Positions 34,081 to 45,429 of a DNA stretch of 64,000 nucleotides are shown piece by piece. This DNA comes from Aegilops tauschii subsp. strangulata. Lineage: Eukaryota; Streptophyta; Magnoliopsida; Poales; Poaceae. The translations under genes were made by a program, and so were the position numbers. The notes under the pieces are model-generated. The model was not told where the DNA came from, searched no databases, and saw only the letters and a program-made list of their open reading frames with translations. The stretch covers positions 462,940,780 through 463,004,779 of the forward strand of contig NC_053040.3 in NCBI RefSeq assembly GCF_002575655.3, given 5' to 3'. How positions within the stretch are numbered: position 1 is the first letter of the stretch; every line of letters begins with the position of its first letter.

Positions 34081-36868
34081 ACAGATCATATCACTTTGCC
34101 AACTTTATTTTAATGAAACCAGTAAAGTATTAGTGGTTGGCGAAGTAAAAATAAGATGGACTATGCAACTATTGTGACATCCAGAACTATGTTAGTTGGG
34201 AGAACATGAGCGTTCTCAGAGCTCAGCGACATCTGGCCGTCCATCTCATTTTCTGATGCGATTCCGTCCGTCGGATCGAGCCTCCGGACGATCTGGGCCG
34301 CCGGATCGAGAGGAGACACTGCTATAATGAATAGTAGTAAAAAACGCGTGCCACCGCGTGCAATTCCGGTGCCCTGCCGGGGGCATTTCTGTCATTTCGC
34401 ATGACTGGGAAAATATCCCATAGCGGCAGGTGTGAGCGCCTGGTCGTCGCTCTCCCCGTAGACCCGCACTCGTGCCGCGCCCCTCTCCTCTCCCTGCCGC
34501 CTCGCCTCTCTCCCTCCCTCCAAACCCTAGCCCCGCCCGCACCTCCCTGCCCCGCCGCCGTCCAGTTCCAGCCCCTGCCCCGTCGAGCGGCCCATGGCGG
34601 TGCCGGATCCGGTGTCGGGGTCGAGGCGCGCTGCCCGTGCATGGGGAGAGGCACCCGGACCTCGCGTGGCCCGGAGTTGTACGACGGCGTAGGGCGTGGG
34701 TCGTCTCCCTTATCCTGCGTCGTCGCCTGCCTCTTCTCCTCCCCTCCTCCTTTCGTTTCGTTGCTCAATCCTCTCTGTAGTCCTCCTCCCTGGTCCATGA
34801 GTCGTCGCTGGGTTGGTTGCCGAGGGGCTCCGATGGCGGCGCGCTGGGGTGACGTCAGTTAAGGTGGTTCTCCTCTCGGTTCTTTCCTCTTTTTCTGTGT
34901 TCGAATTGTCATGGCTGACCAGTTTTGGATCTTGGGTGTCTATTACTTGCAGGTCCATTGTTCTCCTCCTCACTTGGCCTAGATTTGCTGTGCCGCTGGT
35001 CGATCTATGCTGGTCTTCGCGTTTTCATCAGGAAACTACAGGTCGACCTCTCGTTTTCCTTATCTCTGTTTTTATGTTTCTTGTTTGTCTGTGTGTATTG
35101 CTCGGTATGGTGTGTCCGTCGATCATATGGGTGTGGACGGTGACAAATCAGTGAATTTGTTTGGTTTCTTCTTGTTGGATTTTGGTAGTTCACATTTGTC
35201 TCTTTATGTTGATGGAGACGAATGGTGGTGTCCTCTGGTTAGATTTTAGTAGTTCTCAATTGTGCCTCCTTTGTTTGCTTGTGCGTGACAGGTGTTTTTT
35301 TCTTAGTTGTCTGGATCTAGGGCCGGGATTCTCTCTCTATGATTGTAGTGAGATTTTCAGAAGAGGTCGATGTACCAGGGTATGCGCCTTTTGGACTGGT
35401 TTGGTGACATTATTCTTTGTCAGGTGACGTGTGAAAAAATAAAGGGTTTGGTCTGTTAATTGGCCTCTGTTGATTGATTTGGTCTGCCTAAGTTATTATG
35501 GTTGGGTATCCCTCTGCTTGTTATAATGGTCTCAGTGCTGGATGTTTGCCTTGTCTTAAGGGGTGGATGTTTGGTTAGGAAGAGAGTGTTGGATTTGAGC
35601 TCCGCCGGGCTGTTAAGATGTTGTCCATGATGGTTGGCAACTTGGCATGGTTGGTTACAAAGAGAATTTGAGATTGTGTGCTTGATGTGTTTACAGTTCT
35701 GCTAATGAGGGTGCCTTCTGATAGGGGGTGTCTGCTGTTAGCTTCTTGCTGTGAGATTCGGTTATCTGGTGTCCATGCTTTAGGCTTTCATTCTGTGTCT
35801 TTGCATGTTGACGAACTACTCCTGAATGCGTTTCACGCTTGCTATGCTCATCTGGTCTGCTTGTTTTTGCTTGCCACCTTCAGCTATTATGTTATGTTAG
35901 TTCTCTGCTTTAGGGATTATCTGCACTTCTCAATTACAGACTTCATTGCTTCTACATATGGTTTCTCTGTTTATTAATTTGCCTTGCTTTCTTTCATGGT
36001 CCTTACTTTCTGTTTGGCAGCTTGTTTCAGTTACAACTGAGTTCTTGGGTTCCACTTTGTTGTTGGAAACTACTTACTGGTGGAGCTGCTGCTCGGTTCA
36101 TAGGGTAAGTCGTGCCTTGCTATGTTTCCTATTGCTTGCTATTTAGTTGTGTTTATTACTATTTATTTCATAGGCTTCTGTGTTCTTCCCTTTGTATGGT
36201 CTGTGTTGGTATTTTTCCGGTTGCTCCTTAATAATTAATTATTACAGGCATGTTTATTATCAGTTCTTCCTGTGTGCCTCTGCTTGAGGCTGTTGCGGGC
36301 TATTGTCGATTGCCGTTTCATTCTTATGTTCGAGAGGTGGCATCCGATGGTTGTTTGCTTGGAGGGGTGGAGATTGATGTTCTTACTAGGGATGACGTGG
36401 TGCGGTGTCAAACCAATTTTTACAAGGGATATATGGGTCTGTTGTTGCAGATTACAATTACGATAGCATGTTAGCGTATAAAGGTGTTGCGCAGTCGGTT
36501 CTGGTGCTTGCAGGTGCGCTTGCCCAGCCTGCCTGGCCTCTGGTACATGCAGGCGGGCAGGTTGATGTCGCTGGTATAAATACAAGTGTTCAATTACAAT
36601 TATTGTATTCACAGCTGGTCAATTCAGTGTCTGGGTTCTAAAGCCCGTCTAGGAGTGTCTTAGATAGACTATGTCTGGTCATTATATTGTTCCCTTGGGT
36701 ATGCTTGTAATAAACAGCTCTTTGTATGCATGAATCATTATTATTTCATTTAATTGGCTCTACTGTCTCTTGTGCTCATGTTTGATACTTTTTTGCATTT
36801 ACCTGTGCTGTCTTTACTTCGCTTTCGTCTTAATATGCAGTATTTGCATATATGTGTGCTCATTGTTG

Positions 36869-38790
36869 ATGATGGCTCGCCGTCGGAGTGTTTTGCATGC
36901 TCCTGTTGTTGGTGTTTGTGGTATTCGTAAGAGAAAGGGTATGTTGTCTATATGGTCATTTCCTTAGGATTTTTTTGGCTTGCATCTGTTCATTTGTGTC
37001 GGTTCTGTCGTTTTCTAGGGGATGCCTGGTTCCCAGTGCTCACTCCTGCCATGTCGGCTAGAAATCGGAAGAGGCGTAAATTACTTAGGGGCCTTCGTTG
37101 CCATGGTGTTACATGTACTGGTCTTCTTGGTCGGGGTTCCTGTCTTTCCGTCCTTAGTATCTTTGTTTTGGTTGTTGTTTCTCATAACAACATGCATGTA
37201 GATCTTCGGTTTGAAGGGGACTTGCCAACTGATTGGACTGGTTTTCCTGTCGAGGTAGTTGACAATCGCAAAGGTACTAACTATTAGGTTGATGTTAGTT
37301 TTGTTTTTTCCTTTTCCTGTCATGACGGCCTCCTTGAGTATTGTGTTTTCTGTAGTTTCCTATAAGGACATATCTTACTATGGTCCTCCTGAGTACCAGT
37401 GCCCTCACTGCAAGGCTTCTTTTTGGTTTGAGGAGAGGGCCAATCCATATTCTTCATGGGTGCTACGTAAAATTGTTTATAACCTTTGTTGCAAAGGTGG
37501 AAAAGTCATTGTTAAACCTTTCAGAAACCCTCCTGCTTTATTGAGTCGTTTATTATCCTGTCATGGTGACCGTGTTTCCAAGCAATTCCTGACAAAGATA
37601 CGGCATCACAGTTGGACGTTTGCATTTACGTCTATTGTGGCGACGTCATTCGTTCGCTGGAAGGCACGCGGGGGTTAATATCTTCAAAATTTGTGGTCAG
37701 GTCCATCATCTTATTGGTTCTCTTTTGCTGATGAAAACGATTGTGCCGTCCAGCCATACCATTGGTCGGCGTTACTACCAGGAGAACTTTCAGGATGGTC
37801 TTACAATTTGTCGAGTGGATGAGGCCCCTGATACTTTTACTATTTTTACATGTAGTCCAATGTGGCTTGAGATTACTAAGGTGAAGCTTAACGAATATCT
37901 AGATGAAATCCAGTCAGGCCATGCCTATGGTCCTATAAACGCTGGTACCATTTTATTTACCCTTTCCATGCAATTACAGCTTGAAATTTCTGACTGATGT
38001 TTAAGGCTTTCTGTTTTTCTATCTCATTTGCTGTTGTTTTGCTTTGCTTTGCAGTTCTGTACACCGTGGAGTTTCAGAAGTTCCTGGTATTCCTGTGGAA
38101 GTATGTTTTTAGACCAGTGGAAGGTCATTTAATGATTAAGTTTACAAAGCGCACTGAACTTGTGGAGAGAACTGGAATGGAAGCAGAGTTCCCCTTCTGT
38201 ACGTATGCATTGACTCTAACAGCTCAGCTCCCTAGGCCTACAGATATGCCTGAACGCTTTACAAGTGATTTTGTGACTAATCATCTTTTCTCTTGTTTGT
38301 TTGGTGGTGATTTTATAATAACTCTTCTTTGCTTGCTTAGATGTCATTGGAGTGATTACTGGAATCTCTGAAGCTGTTCAGTATGTTAGTGCAAAATCTC
38401 AGTGCGTTCTTTTTAAAGACAAAGCAGTTTGTTGACACAGACAAAGAGAGCTTGGTAACTTCCAGATCATCTGTATTTTCAAACGTCTCCTTCCTTCTAT
38501 GCTTATTTATGCGTGTTTCTTCTCACATGCCATTGAAACAGACTGATCAGTTAATGAGTCTGTCGCTGAAAAGGACAATTCACCACAGCTTGGCAGTTCC
38601 ATGGAGAAAGATAACTTACCGTTGCCTGATCAGACCTCCGATGCAAAAAGGTGCTCGCCATTTCTTTACTTATACCCAAGTATTTTGCTCGCATTGCAAG
38701 ATACTCAATCCAGTGTGCCATTTTCAGGCCCCAACCATCTGTCCCTGTCGATGCTCGAAGCAATCCGAGCAAGCGGGGCAGATATAAGTA
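36869..38790 (+). pseudogene. Helitron Rep fragment and RPA-like (OB-fold) gene, decayed and intron-containing
   Basis: A possible first exon starts MMARRRSVLHAP (36869). 37356-37670 reads YYGPPEYQCPHCKASFW ... NLCCKGGKV ... FAFTS, the N-terminal domain of Helitron transposases. After one-base shifts come GVNIFKICGQVHHLIGSL (37670-37725), RYYQENFQDGLTICRV and FTCSPMWLEI (to ~37880). After an intron-like gap, LYTVEFQK joins directly to FLVFLWK at 38080, so the HUH catalytic motif is missing. Then EAEFPFCTYALT ... MPERFT and DVIGVITGISEAVQYV (38110-38400), the OB-fold of RPA70-like proteins carried by plant Helitrons. A final exon ends in SKRGRYK at about 38790. No functional product is likely. 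Confidence 0.7.
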
Positions 38791-39947
38791 GAAACATCGC
38801 CTGGGTAATCATAGGGCTTTCTTTTTTCCAAATTCTTCTGGACCTTCTTGTGGTCTTTGTTACCACCACACATTCTCATGAGTGGTTCCCTGTTGGTCTT
38901 CGTGCTCTTTCAGTAGGCGAGGCATCTTTTGGAGACCCAAGACTTTTTGTTAACGTTGCTGTAAATGGACGGTTTCTTATTAGTATGCCTGTACGAGCGA
39001 TTCCCGTGCTTGAGCTTCGGCTCGTAGGCACTTACCGCCACATCACTTGGTTGCTTATGGGCAACAATGGCAGCTATCACAATCATGTTTCTGTCCATCC
39101 GGACTATCAGGCTACTTGGCTAGAAGCTGTATTTTTGTCAGGTTTGAATGATTCAGATTCGCTTATTGCAGTCTCATTTCTTGGTTTAAGTCTGTATAAT
39201 ATTCTGTGCTGAGTCCTTGTCTGTTGCATGTGTGCAGGACTGCAGGGTATGAGATCGATGTATACATGCATGCCCTAGACTCGGTGCCCCGGAGTGAAAT
39301 GGGAGTCGAATGGCTAGACATGCCATACCCTGCGAAGCGCTTTTAGCCCTTTTATTTCAGTTTCAGTCATGGCGATATCCGTATTTAGAGGCTAGCAAGT
39401 AATTCATGCCAAGGTTATTTCCTTTGTAAATATATGGGCGATTTTTACACTCTCCTTTAAACTTAATCAATACCAGGACTGTACTTCAGAATCTGATTTA
39501 CAAGTGTTCCATCTATTTGCTCCCCTGTGTTGTTCAGCTCGTTTTATTTTGTATTCGTGTTCCATATGCTGGGATTAGCAAATTACTTTGACGAGTGCAC
39601 CTGTTTATTTAGGAGATTGTGAACACTATCTTGTCCTATGAATCATGTTAAGTGCATTGCTAATCAGGTATAAACATGTTTCTAGATGACAATGTTGCCT
39701 TCTTTTCCGCAATAACCCGATTACCCAATTCCTGATGTACATTCTGATTCGTGTCTCTACTGCAGAACTTTAGCTCATAGAGCAGAAAACTCGTATCATC
39801 TCTCTATGTATGCCAAATAGAGTAATTCCGATAACATCTCATGCATTTTACCTCCAAATTTTATTAACTCTAAACAATTATCGTTATGATATATGTTTAC
39901 AAGATGCTAAAGTCGTCTCCATTAACATCTCAAAGTCCTATCCTTTG
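38791..39947. other. Helitron 3' region, possible further coding remnant
   Basis: An open stretch at 38790-39140 and an exon-like piece after an acceptor at 39236-39346 (YEIDVYMHALDS ... DMPYPAKRF then stop) look protein-like but match no family I recognise. They may be captured host sequence. 39350-39947 is AT-rich with nothing seen. Confidence 0.4.
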
Positions 39948-39996
39948 GCCCGCCGTTCGGCGGGCAACGCGCGGCAAGCCGCACCCCCTATCTAGT
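39948..39996 (+). other. Helitron 3' terminus: two hairpins and CTAGT
   Basis: Hairpin 1: GCCCGCCG / CGGCGGGC with a TT loop (39948-39965). Hairpin 2: GCGGC / GCCGC with an AA loop (39971-39982). A spacer ACCCCCTAT and CTAGT follow. Helitrons use a 3' hairpin about ten bases before CTRR as the rolling-circle termination signal. Confidence 0.85.
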
Positions 39997-40400
39997 TCTC
40001 AATACCCGAGGTGGATTTCAGCTTTCCCTTATTTTTGAACAGGCCAGTTTATTGTATAAAGATATGTTCAAGGGTTTATTTATCCTTGTATGGTTGGTTC
40101 CCGTTCATCAATGAACAAATCATATCAATTTCCTAGCTTTATTGTGATAAAATAAATTAAGTATTTATTTGACCATGAAATAAAAGAGACGGGCCGACGA
40201 ACTATATTGCGACATGTTGAGTAGTACTTGATGTTGAATTTTCATTATATAGTTCAATGGTTCCAACTTATTTATTTTTAAGGGACCAGCCGACTTGGTG
40301 TATAATTTCAAGGTCGGTTTATAATTTTATTATAGTTGAGGATTCCGGTTTTCTCATTTTTGAACAGGTTAGGCCAATGTGTCTAATACTAAGGATTTAC
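39997..40400 (+). pseudogene. 3' end remnant of another DUF295 gene, between short direct repeats
   Basis: 40087-40108 (TGGTTGGTTCCCGT...TGA) reads WLVPVH then Gln and stop, matching the last codons of the DUF295 pseudogene. AACAAATCATATCAATTTCC... continues the 3' flank similarity to about 40230. No coding sequence upstream remains. On either side, 40010-40065 and 40339-40395 are a diverged direct repeat sharing TTTTTGAACAGG. Confidence 0.65.
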
Positions 40401-42289
40401 ATGCTTATTTGCATTCAAATGCTCCGAGTAACAACAACTGGAAACGATGTTTTTGCAGACTATGAGGCACTTGTGATGATTGTCAATCTCAAGAGTTGTT
40501 GGGTCGGTGTCTTGGATGTGCTTGTATTTTTAAGCGTTTGCGTTTGTATACTTAAAAAAACTACATGCGTTTGTGAGCATATGTGTTTATACTACTAAGT
40601 TTAAGAAAAGGAACCGTAAGAAAATTACACACCCTCCTTTCTCCTTGGTCTTTTTCTAGTTCCCAAGAAAGTCCATAGCAAGAGCAACATGTTTACGTAG
40701 CAAAGGCGACTTCCACCCACCTCCTCTGGTATTTGCGACCTCCACCTACCTCCTCCTTTTTCGTCTCCATCGGAGGTAGGGCTCCACGATCAATGCATGT
40801 TTAGTTTAAGAGAGTGGATCCGTTCGGGTATCAGAGGTAGTGTTCCGCGACCCCCTTTGATTCAGTCAATGCATGTAGTAGTTTAAGCGCCCGACCCGCT
40901 AGATCGATTCCTTACTATCTTCGTCGACTGAATTGATTCTCTCAGCATGATTCGTTTAGATCAAGAGTACGGGTATTAGTTTAAGTGTCTGATCTCTCTG
41001 TTGCATCAGTTCGCTCTCTGCATGATTTGTTAAGGTCGAGAATTAGTTATTTATTTTGTTTACATGGGTAATTCCCGCATTATGCTATTACGAGAATTTT
41101 GTTCTGTGAAATGACTCTTGTTAAAAATTTGGGATTGCGTAAACAATTCAATTTTGATCTCTCAGTTGAATGTTGACATTACATTTCTACTAAAATTTAT
41201 AATTATTTATTTTACATTCACCATATTATATTCTTACAATAATATTTTTTTATCACTTAACTCACAACATAATAATTTTGCTAATTTTTAATATCTCTTG
41301 GTTATAAACTCGTAATGTAAATGACAGAAAGTTTGGCTTATATTAAATTGAAATGGTATTTGCAACAAAAGTTCCCCTTCAACTATATTTTGACAATTGC
41401 ATGAAATATGAAAAAAAATTTTTATCTCTATGTATGTTTGTATGTATTTTAGTATGGAACTTAAACGTCGTCCCAAAGCTGTGAGTCTTCTGGTGGCGAG
41501 TTATCAGACGCATTGTTTCTGACGAATGTACCTCCAACCAAACAAGTGACTTTGTGTCTTGTAACATCTAAATCCCATTCCGCTTGTCCATATTCCTCCA
41601 ACCAAACAAGATTTCCAAATGACTAACTTGTGGGACAGACCGGTGAGCAAACTTGAGATCATCTTTCCCCATGGTGATAACTCGCAAGTGTAGGGGATCA
41701 ATTGTAGATATTTTCAATAAGTACTAAACCCACCAAGAAATTGAAGGACTCGGTGCATGGAAATTTTCTACTAATCACTGCAAAAGCTAAAAACAGTGGC
41801 GGTTGTGTGTTTGATTGGATGGTTGAAAAAACTGAAAGAACAATGAAAGTAAAGGGGTGCACCAACTCACTCAATCCTTAATTGTGCAAACGACAAGTCA
41901 GTTGTGTTTCGTGTGTGGACTAAATCGTTCACGAAGACAGCCGGTTGGCCTAAACTTGGGTAAAACCACTATGTTACCATGACCACTAACGAGATCCCTT
42001 CGGACATCACCACCTCTCTACATTCTCCCGCGGCCACCTTCAGATCGTAGTATTGGCGAAGCATTATTCATCGATAGAGCATGTGTTACAGGTTAGCTCT
42101 TACGTGAGCCCACCCTTTTGATTTTTTTCTTTGTATCACTCCTCCACATATACAGAAGTGCAATGCAGACAGGCTTACAACTCATCTTACTCTTAAAGTA
42201 CCAACACGGGAAAACCTCCCCACCCCATGTATAGCGGTTCTTATTTTTTTGGAAAACATTGTTGGTGCTTCAAGAGAAACTCTGATTTT
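40401..42289. other. Gene-free stretch
   Basis: AT-rich at 41030-41460. 40710-41020 contains related phrases (ATCAATGCATGTTTAGTTTAAG and TCAATGCATGTAGTAGTTTAAG) suggesting a decayed internal duplication. The start at 41675 (GATAACTCGCAAGTG) resembles a phrase found at the edge of some wheat retroelements, but no partner end was found. No gene is seen. Confidence 0.45.
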
Positions 42290-43140
42290 GTTTTCACAGG
42301 TACACATAACGTTTTAAGAACAAATATTTTTGTTTGCAAGATAAACAAAAATGGTTATGTACATATGAACTTCGGTCCACATGTGCCCAAATTATTTCTG
42401 GCGTCTACTACATCGAGGTATATGTATGTTGGAAGGATGTAATATTTGCAACTTATGTAAATTTCCCAAGTACAATAGATGAAATTGAAATACGACGGAT
42501 TATATGGGTAGAATTTGATAAAATATAAGATACCGTTTTCATTTCAAATACGACGACAAGGTTCCATAAGTGAAACTTATATATGGGTGGGCCATGGCTT
42601 TATTTTGATAAATATAAGGTATTGCAAAAATGGTAGTGGGCAACAAATAGAATATCATTGGTCAAGGTTTTAGAAAACAGATGGGATGGATTCCAAAAAT
42701 CCCTTCTCCTTAACAAAACACAATATGGATCTATAATGCATGCACTATTTGCTATAGTGGATCACGCCTTTTTCTTTGTGTTGCGTGCTAATAAAAATAT
42801 TGTTCAAGAAATTGTGGAGGTATGTAGGAGTAGGACACATCCACATATGTATGTGGATTTTGTCCCAAAATAATAGTGAAATGTATTATCCGCAATTATA
42901 GGGCCAACATTGTTTTCTTTGTTGCCCGCAAAAAAGACCATTGTTTTCTTTGTTGCCTGTGAAAAAAACATATATCTTTTCTTTGTGCAGTGCAAATTAA
43001 AATGTATACTACTGTAATAAAGAACTCCAGGTATGTTTAAGATGTAGATATACATTCGTAATCTTAAGCTCTAAACGGAATATGTTGATGTAGCCAATAA
43101 TGATACACTTTAAGGTTAAAAAAAAGGATAATGATACACT
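42290..43140 (+). repeat. Upstream part of the intact DUF295 duplicon
   Basis: Colinear with pieces of the other duplicon: 42330-42540 with 28715-28930, 42720-42800 with 31530-31600, and 43060-43110 (ATGTAGCCAATAATGATA) with 32810-32840. The interruptions in the other copy are the LINE and repeat blocks, so this copy preserves the older order. Confidence 0.65.
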
Positions 43141-43165
43141 GTATATTTTATATGTATATATACGC
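43141..43165 (+). promoter_or_regulatory. TATA-rich region before the intact DUF295 gene
   Basis: GTATATTTTATATGTATATATACGCG lies about 230 bases before the ATG. The paralogous copy keeps ATATATATTCAG at 32833. A CACGTG-core E-box (CCACGTGA) follows at about 43179-43186. The role is inferred only. Confidence 0.4.
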
Positions 43166-43395
43166 GTGCTTCGCGGTGACCACGTGAGCCGCTGCTTGGT
43201 TTTGATTCCGATTCCGACTCGTACCCAAGTACTAGGCCACGTCGGTATGTGAAGCCGACTCGAACTGGGCGCCGTGCGCACGACTATATGTAGGGCAACG
43301 GGCACCGCATCGACCGGTCATCGAGCCAGCCCCCACACCTTGCGACCCTTACGCAGCGATCGAACCGAGTGGAATCTCTCAGCCAAAATCGCGCC

Positions 43396-44364
43396 ATGGC
43401 GACGTCCCTGCCGTGCCTCGTCCTCAACTACGGCGACAAGCGGCCGATGAAGCTGTACGGGGCCTCCGACGGCGAGTTCCGGCCGTGCGAGATCGGCCCG
43501 CTGCTAACCAAGCGGAACTGGGCCACCGCGCAGGGCTGGGTGCTCGCCTGGGACCCTGACACCTCCGCCACCTTTCTGTGGGACCCGCAGGACCCGGAGC
43601 ACGGCCGGGTCCAGCTGCCGTCGTTGGCGCAAGCTCCGCCGTTGGGTTCGGAATGTGCGTTGTCCGGTGATCCCGCCGGCCCCGGGGGCTGCACGGTGGT
43701 CCTGGCCGAGCCATGCGAGAGCACTGTCATCTGGTACTGCCACGCCGGTTCGACTACAGCGGAGTGGGTCAGGCATGAGTATGATCTTGGAGGCAGGTGG
43801 GCCGTGCTCGGAGAATACCGGGAGTGGATTAAGGAGCACATATCCGGGCTCGTGGCGTGCGGTGGCAAATTTTACTACCCGGTATCAGACAAGGATGAGT
43901 GCGGTGTGCTCGAGTTCTCACCGGAGCCGGTCTTCAGCACCGTGACGACCAAGGGGGTCAAGCTCACCTTACCTCCGAGCGGGGAAGTGTGCGTGCATTG
44001 GAACCACTTTCTCTTTGACCTGGACGGCGAGCTCCACGCGCTGTGCATCTTCTTTGCGGGTCTAGACACTAACGAGGTCGCGGACATCGCCGTCTACAAG
44101 ATGGATTTTGCCGGGTCCAGATGTGCTAAGGTGGACAACATCGGTGATCGGGCAATACTTGCTAGTGCAAGCAACCATGCCGTGGGATGGTGTTCTGCTA
44201 GCAAGTTCGGGTTGCTGCCTAACAGCGTGTATTGGATGAGCCGATACGACAAATGCTTGCACGTGTATGACATCGAAACAAGCACCGAGGAATTGCGGGT
44301 ATGTGAAGATGTCGCAAAACTATCGAGGCAGCCATTTTGGCTGATACCTACACATCATCCATGA
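43396..44364 (+). CDS. DUF295 / KIB1-4 beta-propeller protein, intact
   Basis: Single exon, 322 residues, starting MATSLPCLVLNYGDKRPMK in a strong context (GCGCCATGG). I prefer this start to an in-frame ATG 27 bases upstream because the similar gene at 33118 starts at the equivalent place. It contains the repeated propeller-type phrases of DUF295 proteins: LAWDPDTSATFLWDP, GGCTVVLAEP, FLFDLDGELHALCIFFAG and VYKMDF, plus ANKFGL-like and VYWMS phrases near the C-terminus. No F-box is visible. No signal peptide or membrane span. The family is greatly expanded in grasses and mostly uncharacterised, so no specific role is proposed. GC-rich and free of lesions, unlike its paralog. Confidence 0.85.
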   Translation: MATSLPCLVLNYGDKRPMKLYGASDGEFRPCEIGPLLTKRNWATAQGWVLAWDPDTSATFLWDPQDPEHGRVQLPSLAQAPPLGSECALSGDPAGPGGCTVVLAEPCESTVIWYCHAGSTTAEWVRHEYDLGGRWAVLGEYREWIKEHISGLVACGGKFYYPVSDKDECGVLEFSPEPVFSTVTTKGVKLTLPPSGEVCVHWNHFLFDLDGELHALCIFFAGLDTNEVADIAVYKMDFAGSRCAKVDNIGDRAILASASNHAVGWCSASKFGLLPNSVYWMSRYDKCLHVYDIETSTEELRVCEDVAKLSRQPFWLIPTHHP

Positions 44365-44757
44365 TTTTTTTTTAAACGGAAGCAAAAGATTTGCTTCATC
44401 CATTAATCAAGCCAAAGAGAGTTGCTCAGTTAATTGATGAAAAACCAGGCGAAAACCATCACAAATCGCTGATCGGCACACACAAGATACCCACACACGT
44501 CACGCCAAAGAGGGGCTCATCGAGACAGCACAACAACGTCATCGCATCACTTCTCCCCTAGAGGCGTCATCGCCATCCCAAACTCTGAGAAACGACTCCG
44601 ACTTCGCCATACACGATCATCGAACCAACCCACACTGAATAGGCTGTGTGGAGACACATGAAGATCAACGCCATACCTCACCCACCGCGACAAGACAACG
44701 CAGCTCCGACACCAACGGAGAGCTGTGAAGGAGAACCAAGCAAGGCGAAAAGATCAG
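44365..44757 (-). mobile_element. Short non-LTR retroelement inserted at the DUF295 stop codon
   Basis: A T-run starts at 44365, immediately after the stop codon, followed by AAACGGAAGCAAAAGATTTGC, the reversed 3' end of a poly-A-tailed element. At 44758 the sequence resumes with GATCAGATCACATTATTGGC, matching the 3' flank of the paralog. The inserted ~390 bases have no recognisable ORF. It is a SINE or a short LINE fragment; the target duplication is unclear. Confidence 0.6.
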
Positions 44758-44980
44758 ATCACATTATTGGCTCTATTGTCACAAAATCATGCACTAAAGT
44801 ATTTCTTCACCGCTTTTACATATAGCTGATGATGAAATGAAATAAAAGGTTTGTTTATATGAAAAAAAATGCAATTATACTCCATGAATATTATAATGCT
44901 TCAAGCTTTTATATATGACTGATGATGAAATAAAAAGTTTGTTTATATGTAATAATGTTGTGACATTTGTAATGCTTGAG
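44758..44980 (+). repeat. Displaced 3' flank of the intact DUF295 gene
   Basis: Similar to 34081-34200 and 26190-26300. It includes a partial internal duplication: GCTGATGATGAAAT...GTTTGTTTATATG at about 44825-44862 and again, slightly changed, at about 44913-44950. Confidence 0.6.
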
Positions 44981-45429
44981 ATCAAATTGTAGTTTGATCA
45001 ATTCAATGCCCCCTCACCTCTTTGTAGTAGTTTGCACGAGCTTCCCGTTGACTGTACACGTTGGTATGTACATTTTCCTTTATATCTTATGAAATTCCTA
45101 ATTTGGTTACATGTATCACGAATGTGTTCTAAAATAACACATTTTTTTCATACATTTAACCCGATACTATGTGCTGGTTGTGTGCAGGGGTGTGGTCATA
45201 TTGTTGTGGCTGACATAAGTGCTATCATTGTAATTTTTCATCACCTATTAGCTGAGGCCCACAGTGTTATCATTTAACCCAACCAACGCCCACCACGAAC
45301 CAAGCTTTCTCGACTCGATGGTTCTTATAAAATATTTCTTAGCTCCGCCAATAGTCCTTCTAAACCCATATCTCGGCTCCATCTATGGTTCCTTATAATC
45401 CACAGTTATGTTCAAATATTCAGACAATA
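44981..45429. other. Unassigned intergenic sequence
   Basis: No gene, repeat or element end recognised. Confidence 0.5.

Larger units (their letters stand above)
34200..39996 (+). mobile_element. Helitron (~5.8 kb), 3' end defined, 5' end approximate
   Basis: The 3' end is textbook: a GCGGC-AA-GCCGC hairpin at 39971-39982, nine bases, then CTAGT at 39992-39996 (CTRRT consensus), followed by T. A second, stronger hairpin lies just upstream. Inside, decayed Helitron Rep and RPA-like coding sequence lies at 36.9-38.8 kb. A GC-rich start with AAACCCTAGCC (34530) looks like a plant 5' UTR. Helitrons insert between A and T and begin with TC; several A-TC positions between 34200 and 34330 are possible, so the left boundary is a guess. 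The element separates the 3' flank of the DUF295 pseudogene from another DUF295 remnant. Confidence 0.75.

Noticed and set aside
34401..34862. 153-codon ORF at the start of the Helitron
   Set aside because: GC-rich sequence with AAACCCTAGCC looks like a 5' UTR; other frames are equally open and no domain is seen.
38601..39212. 203-codon ORF in the Helitron as a membrane protein
   Set aside because: It crosses a likely intron and the stop of the RPA-like frame. The hydrophobic part is the translation of an AT-rich pyrimidine stretch.
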